From NCBI GenBank assembly GCA_964426915.1, contig CAYRTD010000003.1:11075-75074 (forward strand): 64,000 nucleotides of DNA. The letters run 5' to 3'. Under the pieces are notes generated by a model that saw nothing but the letters and a program-made list of their open reading frames with translations, ran no database searches and had not been told where the DNA came from. Position 1 is the first letter of the stretch; each line of letters opens with the position of its first letter. Shown here piece by piece: positions 53,109-61,126 of the stretch. The position numbers and the translations under genes were made by a program. The DNA comes from CAYRTD01 sp964426915 (lineage in GTDB: Bacteria > Bacteroidota > Bacteroidia > Bacteroidales > GCA-2748055).

Positions 53109-53164
53109 GTTTTTTATCTGTAGTAGTCCACTCTAAAAAGCTATTTTACCCCTAAATCCCTTCC

Positions 53165-53245
53165 GCGTGTCGCTGAAGCTTTCTCCGGTGGCAGAAGCCT
53201 TACGCTTGCGCTGAAGCTACAGCGTAGGCGCATGGCGAAGGCCTC
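53165..53245. repeat. 81-bp GC-rich mosaic repeat, copy 2
   Basis: Reverse-complement copy of 49282-49362. It sits in the 350-bp gap upstream of the GT4 gene. The flanks read ACCCCTAAATCCCTT before and AAAGGGGACTTTGCC after, which together look like one palindromic repeat interrupted by this element. Nothing else is recognised in the gap. Confidence 0.78.
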
Positions 53246-53459
53246 GCGGAAGCGCAAAGGGGACTTTGCCAAGCCGCTTATTATTAGCTACTCCTCCGCC
53301 TCAGGTGGACTGGGGGTATTAAAAGAAAATGCCATAATATTCATTTTTTTAGATGGACTCCTGTAGCACAAAGGTAAGGAAATTTTACAGGAAATAATTA
53401 TTGGAGCTGGAATGATGTGAGTGTATAGATTTGTAATTTTGAAGGTAAATCAAGAAAGT

Positions 53460-54935
53460 TTATTTCTTCAGTTTGGCAATTTTCAATTTAACAGCCAGCC
53501 GTTTGAAAAAACTGAAATAAGTTTCTATGTTCATAATCACCGAATCGGTAGAGGCCTTATATGTGAGAAATACACCAAGGGGTATAATAAGAAATGAGGA
53601 TATCCACATTCCGGTAAATGCACTCAAAACGCTTTCTCTTACAAACTTTTCCGTGGTTAATGAAATTATATAATACAACAGGAAAAATGCAACGGAAACC
53701 ACAACCGGCATGCCCAGGCCCCCTTTGCGGATTATAGCGCCCAGGGGAGCCCCAATAAAAAAGAAGAAGAGGCAGGCAAGTGAAAGAGTGAATTTACGGT
53801 GTTTTTCAATTTCGTACTTTCGCAAGCGTCTTACTTTGTTATCGACATTTACATGGGTGTTATTGATAAAATTAATGGTTGTCCGGGTAAGGTTCAATGC
53901 CTGATTAAGAATTCTCTCCTTTTCCTCTTTGCTCATTTCCATCAGAGCAGAATCTAGATGAAATGTTTTTACTTCCCCGGCAGGCTGAGGTAAAGAATCG
54001 TTTATGTTTTTGTTTTTCTTAAGGTAATCTTTTTGCTTATAATAACTTGACCTCTCCAGTGTTTTGTCAAGCGACCTCTGTCCTTTTCTTATTTCATTTT
54101 CAATGGAATCCTCGAAATATGTTAATTGCTTCAGATTCATCATCTGATAGGAGCTTTTAAAGAGGTTCTCATCAGTTCTTTCGAGACCGAAATCTGTAAG
54201 CTCAATGATCATTTCCTGCATTTCAAATTTATCCCTGCGATGAGGATAGGTTTTTTCCTTTGCTTTCTGTCGTTTTTTTTGCATTTCGGTGTAAGTATGA
54301 CCATTATAAAGCGTAAGGACAAGGAATCTTTCGTCACTGGTCATACGCATGTAGCCTGAATCGGCTAAGGTAACTGTCACGTTTCCCATCCGGTCGGTAT
54401 GGTCGTATATGCGGATTTTTTTCAGCAGGTTGGTTTTAATATCCCGGTCCTCAATTCGTATGCTATATCCTTCCAGGGTATTGTCGAATACCCCCACCTT
54501 AATTTGCAATTCTGGATTTTGCCGCTGAATATCATATAAGAGTGACCTGAATTTCAGGTTTGTGTAGGGAAGCACATTATTATTAAAGAGAAAGGCTGAT
54601 ATTGTGATAATTACGGTAAGCAGCATTACCGGTGCCATGATCTTTTGAAGGGGAATACCTGCCGATTTCAGGGCAAGAAGCTCGTTATATTCTGCAAGGT
54701 TGCCGAATGTCATAATAGATGCCAGCAAAACAGCAAGTGGTAACGCCATTGGCACAAGACTGGCCGAAGTATACATCAGCAATTCGGCAATCACATGAGT
54801 TTCCAGACCCTTACCGACCATATCGTCTATATACTTCCAGAGAAATTGCATCAGAAGTACAAAAACCACAATAAAAAAGGTCATGAAGAAAGGTCCCAGA
54901 AATGACTTAAGCGTTAGTTTATATAGTTTTTTCAC
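53460..54935 (-). CDS. LptF/LptG-family permease (YjgP/YjgQ)
   Basis: A 491-residue inner-membrane protein of the LPS transport family. Three N-terminal helices (about 14-37, 50-70 and 98-120) and three C-terminal ones (about 385-405, 410-430 and 440-465) flank a large periplasmic jellyroll (LEGYSIRIEDRDIKTNLLKKIRIYD and following). FGNLAEYNELLALKSAGIPLQKI is the coupling-helix region typical of the family. An inserted coiled segment of about 100 residues lies before the last helices, larger than in the enterobacterial proteins. It should extract LPS from the inner membrane together with LptB. Only one of the usual pair is encoded here. Confidence 0.9.
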   Translation of the reverse strand: MKKLYKLTLKSFLGPFFMTFFIVVFVLLMQFLWKYIDDMVGKGLETHVIAELLMYTSASLVPMALPLAVLLASIMTFGNLAEYNELLALKSAGIPLQKIMAPVMLLTVIITISAFLFNNNVLPYTNLKFRSLLYDIQRQNPELQIKVGVFDNTLEGYSIRIEDRDIKTNLLKKIRIYDHTDRMGNVTVTLADSGYMRMTSDERFLVLTLYNGHTYTEMQKKRQKAKEKTYPHRRDKFEMQEMIIELTDFGLERTDENLFKSSYQMMNLKQLTYFEDSIENEIRKGQRSLDKTLERSSYYKQKDYLKKNKNINDSLPQPAGEVKTFHLDSALMEMSKEEKERILNQALNLTRTTINFINNTHVNVDNKVRRLRKYEIEKHRKFTLSLACLFFFFIGAPLGAIIRKGGLGMPVVVSVAFFLLYYIISLTTEKFVRESVLSAFTGMWISSFLIIPLGVFLTYKASTDSVIMNIETYFSFFKRLAVKLKIAKLKK

Positions 54936-54991
54936 AACAATGATCTCCTACCCCAAAAACGCTTACAAAGCTAAGATATTTTATGAAAGCT

Positions 54992-55369
54992 CTATAATCC
55001 GATAGCATGTTTCAGTTCGGCGATCTGGGAATTCCATAAGTCAATTGCATCTTCTTTCTCATCCTCATCGGCGAAGTCTGTAACGATAAGAGCCAGATCA
55101 CCAGTAAGCTCATCTTTTGCGAGCCGGAATTCAAAAAAATCTTCTTCATTTTCATCCAGCCATCGGAAACGAATGCATTTCTGATCTTTGCGATGTAAAA
55201 TTTCCGCCTGTTGTTCAGTATTATCCCAGACAAAAGTGAGGATTTTTCCTTTAAGATTGACATCATCAGCGAACCATTCCGCCAATCCTGCTGGAGTGCT
55301 TAGTCTGTTGAATAATACCTTTGGAGAAGTATTTACGCTGTATTCAAGCTCAAATTTACGATTATCCAT
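54992..55369 (-). CDS. START-like (AHSA1-type) domain protein
   Basis: A 125-residue soluble protein. It follows the helix-grip fold: LEYSVNTSPKVLFNRLSTPAGLAEWFADDV, then strands TFVWDNTEQQAEIL and CIRFRWLDENEEDFFEFRL, and a long C-terminal helix (DLWNSQIAELKHAIGL). Such small START-like proteins are common and nearly single-copy in Bacteroidota; they may bind a lipid or hydrophobic ligand, or help folding. It lies upstream of the LptF/G gene on the same strand, 56 bp apart, so it may be co-transcribed. No catalytic residues are visible. Confidence 0.85.
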   Translation of the reverse strand: MDNRKFELEYSVNTSPKVLFNRLSTPAGLAEWFADDVNLKGKILTFVWDNTEQQAEILHRKDQKCIRFRWLDENEEDFFEFRLAKDELTGDLALIVTDFADEDEKEDAIDLWNSQIAELKHAIGL

Positions 55370-55670
55370 TTTTTTACTATTAGCTGAGTCCTATTGCAAT
55401 ATAGGAATTTTTTTTTTAGAAAAGTGATAAAAATTGTAAAAGTGACGATTGGAACATGGGGTGTAGGGATATTCAAATGTACTTATAAAATTATGGAAAG
55501 TGAGTATGTCCAAATGTGGAGATGATGAATTATAGGCTTTGGAATATTTGAGGAATGAACTTAATTATAGGTAAATGTGGATTTTCGATGTAAAGAATGA
55601 GGAAAACCTGAGCGTATTTAGTGAAATTCTGGCATGATTTTTTACCCTTCTACCTACAAAATAGAAAGAT
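55370..55670. other. Intergenic region before the Met-rich lipoprotein
   Basis: About 300 AT-rich bases between divergent genes. I see no gene, exact promoter box or repeat. Confidence 0.4.
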
Positions 55671-56066
55671 ATGAAATCACTAAATTTTATAAAACGGATA
55701 CAATTTGTATTGTTTGTTATCATTCTTGCCGGACTGATATCCTGTAATCAGTCCAATAGTGCATCAATAGACCTCATGCAGGATGAAAGTCAGAAGGAAG
55801 CAGCATTTGAACAGATACTGAATAATCCTGATCTGTTGGATGAATTTATGGACAGGATGATGCAAAATACAGATGCTATGCACTTAATGATTCGGGACCA
55901 GCAGTTTATGGACCATATGTTCTCAGATGAACATCTGGACTACATGCATGAACACAATGAACATTTCATGAATGAAACCATGAATGATGTAATGAGAAGA
56001 TATGGTGATGATTCACTTATGAGAAGTCCTCATGACATGATGCAAGGGGAAACTCCAATGAATTAA
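55671..56066 (+). CDS. Small Met/His-rich lipoprotein, possibly metal-binding
   Basis: A 131-residue lipoprotein with lipobox GLISC near residues 22-26. The mature part is helical and unusually rich in Met, His, Asp and Glu. Repeats of the kind LLDEFMDRMMQN, MHLMIRDQQFMDHMF and LDYMHEHNEHFMNETMNDVM place Met and His on the same helical faces. Met/His patches of this sort are typical of periplasmic copper or silver carriers; metal binding is therefore plausible but unproven. A relic of another small Met-rich protein follows within 60 bp. I do not recognise the family. Confidence 0.7.
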   Translation: MKSLNFIKRIQFVLFVIILAGLISCNQSNSASIDLMQDESQKEAAFEQILNNPDLLDEFMDRMMQNTDAMHLMIRDQQFMDHMFSDEHLDYMHEHNEHFMNETMNDVMRRYGDDSLMRSPHDMMQGETPMN

Positions 56067-56119
56067 TTCTGACTCACTATCTGTCGAGATCAATTATTAA
56101 ACCACCAAAAGTTATTATT

Positions 56120-56418
56120 ATAAAAAAATTTACATTAATAACTTTGGCAATATTTTTTACATGCGGTTTTGCAATAAACGCACAACACCAGTAAAAAGGA
56201 AAAACCGGTCGTGAAAATAAATAACAAATGATGCAAAAGATGTCAGAACTTCAGGTCCGAAAATGTATAGTAACATGATGAGAATAATGAAAGATATGAA
56301 TTGTCCGATGTGTGGAAAAATGATGGGGCAGAGGATGCCGGATGCCTCTGATGAAATACAGTATCTTGCACTCTATCGGAGGCATTGGGTATTAGTCCGG
56401 TTTTCTCATAAAGCATAA
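56120..56418 (+). pseudogene. Decayed small exported Met/Cys-rich protein gene
   Basis: From 56120 the frame reads ATA then KKFTLITLAIFFTCGFAINA and stops at 56192-56194; this is a signal peptide whose start codon has become ATA. After an untranslatable gap, another frame (56263-56418) reads MYSNMMRIMKDMNCPMCGKM and onward to a stop. The two parts are in different frames. They look like one former gene for a small secreted protein with a CPMC motif and many methionines, akin to the lipoprotein just upstream. Confidence 0.5.
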
Positions 56419-56667
56419 AAAGATTTCTTGTCATTACACGGCTATAAAATACCATAAAAATTCAAAAAAAATACAATTATTTCACTATAAATGAAATCTG
56501 AACAACTTTTTCGCTAATTATCTGTTATTAAATTATAAATCCATTTACCTTAGGGTTAATATTTAAATTAAGACTATATGACATCTTTAAAAGTCTTCAA
56601 GGTTGAAAAAAATTTTGTCCGGTTTTAATTAGCGTTTTCCTTAAAATTAATATGTTAAGATATTATC

Positions 56668-56826
56668 ATGAACAAAAAAAATTCAACTAATCACAGCTCA
56701 CCTGACATCAAAAAATTGCAGGAAGTTGTTATTGATTTCAGAACAAAAATATATATTGCTTTAGGTGCTGACCCTGAAGAAGCTAAAAAGCGTTATTTAT
56801 TGCGTCAGGAAGGCAAATCTTTTTAA
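56668..56826 (+). CDS. Small hypothetical protein, 52 residues
   Basis: An ATG at 56668 opens a 52-codon frame, MNKKNSTNHSSPDIKKLQEV to a TAA at 56824. It predicts two amphipathic helices, with a Lys/Arg-rich second half (GADPEEAKKRYLLRQEGKSF) and no signal or membrane segment. The composition is normal for a coding region, but no family is recognised. It lies alone between two gene relics, so it may be a survivor of a lost cluster or itself a remnant. Confidence 0.45.
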   Translation: MNKKNSTNHSSPDIKKLQEVVIDFRTKIYIALGADPEEAKKRYLLRQEGKSF

Positions 56827-56893
56827 CATAAAGGCAGACCTGCTTTAATGACTCTGTTGATCCCGTAATATCCTTTTTAATCTTTTGAGAATT

Positions 56894-57031
56894 GCCTTAG
56901 GTGGTAAAGTTCTGACAACGAAAGATATCCTGACAGGAAGTAAGGAGTTTTTTTCGCCATCAAATTCTTTTTATAATGGTACTGTATCTGTGCCTGGATT
57001 CTTTTCAGTGAATAACCTCAAAAGATTATGA
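56894..57031 (+). pseudogene. Relic of a paralogue of the downstream esterase gene
   Basis: The frame reads ALGGKVLTTKDILTGSKEFF and continues SPSNSFYNGTVSV before drifting to a stop at 57029. It matches residues around DGKILAKKDILTGSRESISP and FYNGPVSVE of the esterase at 61127 (DNA 61927-62026). The DNA is roughly three-quarters identical over about 100 bp. The rest of the copy is missing. It shows that the esterase gene was duplicated or rearranged. The bases between this relic and the next gene at 57271 show nothing. Confidence 0.65.
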
Positions 57032-57270
57032 AAGGTTAAGCGGGTCAAGTGTTGCGTTTATACAGCTTTCAATGATTCAAGTGATACTGAACAAATTTTA
57101 AATCTAAAATCAAAACAGTTTCTGAGTGGCCTTTTCATCTTTTCTTTGTATTTTTCATTTCTGAGAGTGATGTTTTTTGCCGAAGATTTATTTTGTAAAG
57201 GCTTGAATGTAAGCAATTAACATTACTTTTTGTAGTTTTATGTTTATTTTTTTAAGGAATAAATTAAACC

Positions 57271-59121
57271 ATGAAAAAATTATTTACACTCATCATTCTT
57301 ACAACATATTTGAATGCTGGAGTGCAAGCCCAACCTTTTTTGTATATAGAAAAAAACAAACTTAATGATATAAGAAAGGCCATACAGAATAGTGAATCCC
57401 ACCACAGTCAAGCCTACCACAGTTTGCTAAAAAGGGTTAATGACGGGAATTTATCCTCCTACGGCGAAAATATTAACCGGTACCAAAGGTCCTACCTGGC
57501 TCAGGAAGCAGCATTTTTAAGCCTGTTGAACGATCAGAGAAGTGAAAAAGAAAAGTATGCTGGCAAGGCATTTGAGACCATCAGGGAAATTTATGAAAAC
57601 CCGGAACAGGAAAGATTACCTCATCAGGGATACGGACTATCCCGTGCCATGATGCAGTTAGGTCTGGCCTTACCTTATGCCTGGTGCAGGCAACATTGGA
57701 CCGACGAGCAGCAAACTTTTACGGAAAATAAAATTAACGAAGCCCTGGATGCCTGGCTAAGTTATGATCATGCCAATTTTGGTAGCGAACGAGGTTCTAA
57801 CTGGGTGGCAATATGCCGGGGTGGAGAACTCATCTTAATCATTGCAGCTAATCAAAAGGAGAAAAGGCAAGACCGATACTCCTATTTAATTGAGCAGTTG
57901 TTATTGCATATGCAAAATGGGTATGGTAGTCTGGGAACTTCTCAGGAAGGCATGGGATACATTGAATATGGCGTAACTTTTTTGCTCAAGGCAGTATATG
58001 CCGCTGCCAGCATAGGTGATAGCACCTTGTATAAAGAGGCTCAAAAGCATGAATGGTGGCGACTTGCCATGTATGCAGAATCATTTCAGCCCTATTCCAG
58101 AAAGTTTATAATGACAGGGGTAGCGGGATCAACTGCTAACAATGAAGGTTTTGCCAGTCTGTTGCTTAATCTGGTTCCCACATCCCAACTACCATACTAT
58201 ACCTGGTGGTACGACAGACATATGGGTGTAAATGCACCATATCCTGCGACAGAAAAATTTGACAATCATCGGGCAGGTACTATCTGGTCTATCATATACT
58301 ATCCTGTCAGGCACAAATCTTTGGACCCAACTGGCATTTATCCTGTAGCTGTTGCTGATGATCATGGTTATTATTTTTTCCGCAACCGCTGGCAGGATGA
58401 AAACGATATCATGCTAAGCCTGATGGCCGATAACCATCACCATAGTCATGCCTGGGATCAACCAGAAGTTTTTTGCCTGAACCTGATGGGCTATAACAAC
58501 CGATTTTTTGGAGGACCAGGTAAAAGCAGGGAAAATAACCAGTACAGTACCTTGTTGATTAATGGTAATTACAACATAGAAAATTCGGTTAGGCTTAGCG
58601 GGGCAACTGATCACTGGGAACCAATGGAACAAGGAGCTAATCTTATCGTTAATGGTCACCAATTGTACCAGGCTTTAGGTGCAGATTTCGCGCAGCGTCA
58701 CCTGGCATTAAAATTTTTACCGGGTAATCGGATGCTGCTGGTACTGTTGGATACATTGCAGGCTTCACAACCACATACTTATACCTGGCAGGGCAATCTT
58801 GGTGATAATGCAGGTAATGATTCATTGATAACGGAAGTTTTACCAGATTCCAAAGCGCCGGTAAGCATAAAAATTTCTGGTCGAAATCAGGCTCATTTGT
58901 ATGGTTGGTTTTTTAATGAAAATGCCCATCTGAATGATGGAGAAGATCCTTTGAGAGTTTCATTTAAGGGTGATACCGCTGCTTTGATTAGTATTTTCTG
59001 GCTTGGCCAGGAAAAAAGGCCGTCCCTGGAAAAGCAAGTGAATGGCACTCTTACTCAATATCGTATCGGCAATCAAGTAATTATTTATGACCAGCAAAAC
59101 AATCAAATCAGAATAAATTGA
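57271..59121 (+). CDS. Secreted heparinase II/III- or alginate-lyase-like protein
   Basis: A 616-residue protein with a signal peptide (1-20, ending VQAQ). The first ~330 residues look like the (alpha/alpha)-toroid of uronic-acid lyases: IEKNKLNDIRKAIQNSESHH, an ERGSNWVAICRGGELILI helix and EGMGYIEYGV. The C-terminal ~250 residues are a beta-sandwich as in heparinase II/III. A His cluster, MADNHHHSHAWDQPE near residue 387, and several tyrosines are the likely catalytic or metal site. It probably splits an acidic polysaccharide by beta-elimination in the periplasm. The glycosidase and esterase genes that follow would act on the same glycan. The exact lyase family cannot be fixed. Confidence 0.65.
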   Translation: MKKLFTLIILTTYLNAGVQAQPFLYIEKNKLNDIRKAIQNSESHHSQAYHSLLKRVNDGNLSSYGENINRYQRSYLAQEAAFLSLLNDQRSEKEKYAGKAFETIREIYENPEQERLPHQGYGLSRAMMQLGLALPYAWCRQHWTDEQQTFTENKINEALDAWLSYDHANFGSERGSNWVAICRGGELILIIAANQKEKRQDRYSYLIEQLLLHMQNGYGSLGTSQEGMGYIEYGVTFLLKAVYAAASIGDSTLYKEAQKHEWWRLAMYAESFQPYSRKFIMTGVAGSTANNEGFASLLLNLVPTSQLPYYTWWYDRHMGVNAPYPATEKFDNHRAGTIWSIIYYPVRHKSLDPTGIYPVAVADDHGYYFFRNRWQDENDIMLSLMADNHHHSHAWDQPEVFCLNLMGYNNRFFGGPGKSRENNQYSTLLINGNYNIENSVRLSGATDHWEPMEQGANLIVNGHQLYQALGADFAQRHLALKFLPGNRMLLVLLDTLQASQPHTYTWQGNLGDNAGNDSLITEVLPDSKAPVSIKISGRNQAHLYGWFFNENAHLNDGEDPLRVSFKGDTAALISIFWLGQEKRPSLEKQVNGTLTQYRIGNQVIIYDQQNNQIRIN

Positions 59122-59160
59122 AGCAAACTTCTTCTGACTATCATTTTTTAAATTATCTTT

Positions 59161-59306
59161 ATTCTACTTTGACACATTAAAAAAATCTTCCTGTTTTTTA
59201 CCCTTAATCCCTAAAGGGAGCAGGAAGATTTTTATCCTTTCATCCTTTAGGGCCGGGGAAAAAAAGATAAAAATCTCGTTAAAGTCTGAATCTGTCAAAG
59301 TAGAAT
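59161..59306. repeat. 146-bp MITE-like element with 14-bp terminal inverted repeats
   Basis: ATTCTACTTTGACA (59161-59174) and its exact reverse complement at 59293-59306 bound the element. Inside, AAAATCTTCCTG (59182-59193) and CAGGAAGATTTT (59221-59232) form a second stem. It lies downstream of the lyase gene and could also stop transcription. The remaining bases up to 59484 show nothing else. Confidence 0.7.
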
Positions 59307-59484
59307 TTAGTTCAAGTTAAAAACGAGGAATTATTTCAGATTATAAGTTCTTTTAATAAGATTAATACTTTTTAGAATGCCTCTCAGAGAAGGCATCTTA
59401 CGTTCTTTGGATCAGCTAAAATCAGATATGAATTGGCATATGACGTTTTGAGCACAAAACAAAGTTAGGACTGTCACCTGTTTT

Positions 59485-60663
59485 TTAATTCGAATAATGA
59501 TTTATTTTCGCTTTAATTAAATCCTGATTAATTTCTTTAATTTTTTCTTGCTGATGGTGATTAAAACTTTCATCGGGAGCCAGTAGCCCATATTTTCTTA
59601 TTTTATTTCGCATATAAGCCCCACAAAAATGAAAGCCTATACAGCAGTTTAATTCCTGTAGCATATCAGTCAATGCTGCATAGCGTTTGTAATCATTGCT
59701 AAAAAAACCCTGCTCCCAGGTATCATAATCGGGTACTCCACTATCTGCCAGCAATACGGGCTTTCCGCCACTTACCTTATGGAATCTTTGCAGGTCGTTT
59801 TTTATAGTTTCCACTGTTCCAAAATGCTGTACTGATATCACATCAGTATAATTAGCAGCAGCTTTTACTACCTCCTCGGCCCAGGGACGTTGCCCGTTGT
59901 AGCGATCACCCAGAATTAGATGATTGGGGTCGTACTTGCGAATGGCATCATGAGTAACCTGGTAATATTTACTGGCAAGTTCAAAAAGTTCATGGCGACC
60001 TGCTTCTGTTTTCAGCTTTTCAGGATCGAAAACAGGCCCTTTCCAGTCGCTTTCTTTTATGGTATGAATCCATGAGGGGCAATCCAGGTAAAAATAACCA
60101 ATCAACTTTGGGTCATGGGCATAACGTGTACAATGTGCCTGAGCCACATAATCGCACCAATCGGCAAAATCCTGGCTGTAAAAATCAGGGTAGATTGTTT
60201 CAGCTTCCCACTGGTGAAAATCGGCAAATGGCAGCATATGACAATAAGGCATATCCAGTGCCTGGTATTCTTCATAGGTGAAACTGCGGCTGTGGCGGTG
60301 GTTTGTTTTACCCCGGGTGACAACTTCCTGCACCCAACCAACTGAATTGAAACCAAAAGCGTGTAAATCGGGAGCAACCTTTTGCGAGAGCCATTGGATA
60401 ATATCATTGTTATATTTATCCCTCCAGACTGCTTCATTCTCCGGATACATCAAACTGGCCGGGTCAATGTGGTTCAGCGCCAGCGAATAAAAAGGGTTTC
60501 CCTGCGGATCAATTAATATCCAATGGCCATTTTTTTTATTCAGATGAAAATAGGTTGATGTTTTAGATTGAGCTTTCAATTCCGGCAGGAAAAATCCCAA
60601 ACCTGAAAGACTCAATAATTTTACAAAATCCCGGCGAGTAATGTTCGTATTCAAATTGGTCAT
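59485..60663 (-). CDS. Secreted TIM-barrel glycoside-hydrolase-like protein with twin-arginine signal
   Basis: A 392-residue protein. TRRDFVKLLSLSGLGFFLP is a twin-arginine-type signal, so it may be exported folded. The body begins GHWILIDPQGNPFYSLALNHID, an opening shared with agarase-like and related clan GH-A enzymes, and continues as an (alpha/beta)8 barrel. The strand-4 segment is LIGYFYLDCPSW (near 188-197), where many relatives have Asn-Glu or Asp-Glu; here it is Asp-Cys. The strand-7 segment is KPVLLADSGVPD (near 303), with Asp where Glu is common. Activity is therefore uncertain. It is convergent with the lyase gene and probably shares its substrate. The family is assigned tentatively. 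Confidence 0.6.
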   Translation of the reverse strand: MTNLNTNITRRDFVKLLSLSGLGFFLPELKAQSKTSTYFHLNKKNGHWILIDPQGNPFYSLALNHIDPASLMYPENEAVWRDKYNNDIIQWLSQKVAPDLHAFGFNSVGWVQEVVTRGKTNHRHSRSFTYEEYQALDMPYCHMLPFADFHQWEAETIYPDFYSQDFADWCDYVAQAHCTRYAHDPKLIGYFYLDCPSWIHTIKESDWKGPVFDPEKLKTEAGRHELFELASKYYQVTHDAIRKYDPNHLILGDRYNGQRPWAEEVVKAAANYTDVISVQHFGTVETIKNDLQRFHKVSGGKPVLLADSGVPDYDTWEQGFFSNDYKRYAALTDMLQELNCCIGFHFCGAYMRNKIRKYGLLAPDESFNHHQQEKIKEINQDLIKAKINHYSN

Positions 60664-61126
60664 GGTCAGACTTTATCATTAGCTTTATACTTCCTTCCTT
60701 TATCCTTTCAATTACATGGCCGCCAAAATACAAAGAAAATACTAAAAAATCAATTAGGCATCGAAAAGCACTCATATACAAGGAATAATGTTACTATATT
60801 TTCGTGATTAAGTACAGTACAAAATTCATGAACATAAGAACCTTTTCCGGTTGTCCGACAAGCCCGTCAATTTAAGAGATTCAGAAGAAAGAATTCCTGT
60901 AACTGTTTGGGGAATGATCAGAAAATAAGTGGATTAAAGTGAACAAACCAAAATATTTCCCCATATTTGAGTTCATTAAATATCTGCAAAAAACTGAAAC
61001 TCATGAAAGCCCCTTTAATGTTTCACTTTAACAATCAGCATAATGAGATTAGCATGTACCCGCAAAAAATTTAAGCAGCCGCTCAATAGCGCGAAAGAGG
61101 ACTCAGCGAATAAAACCATTTCAGTA
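60664..61126. other. Divergent intergenic region between the glycosidase-like and esterase genes
   Basis: A 10-bp inverted pair, TTAAAGTGAA (60934-60943) and TTCACTTTAA (61022-61031), lies upstream of the esterase gene and may be a regulatory site or a decayed element. No exact -7 box or small gene is supported. Confidence 0.4.
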
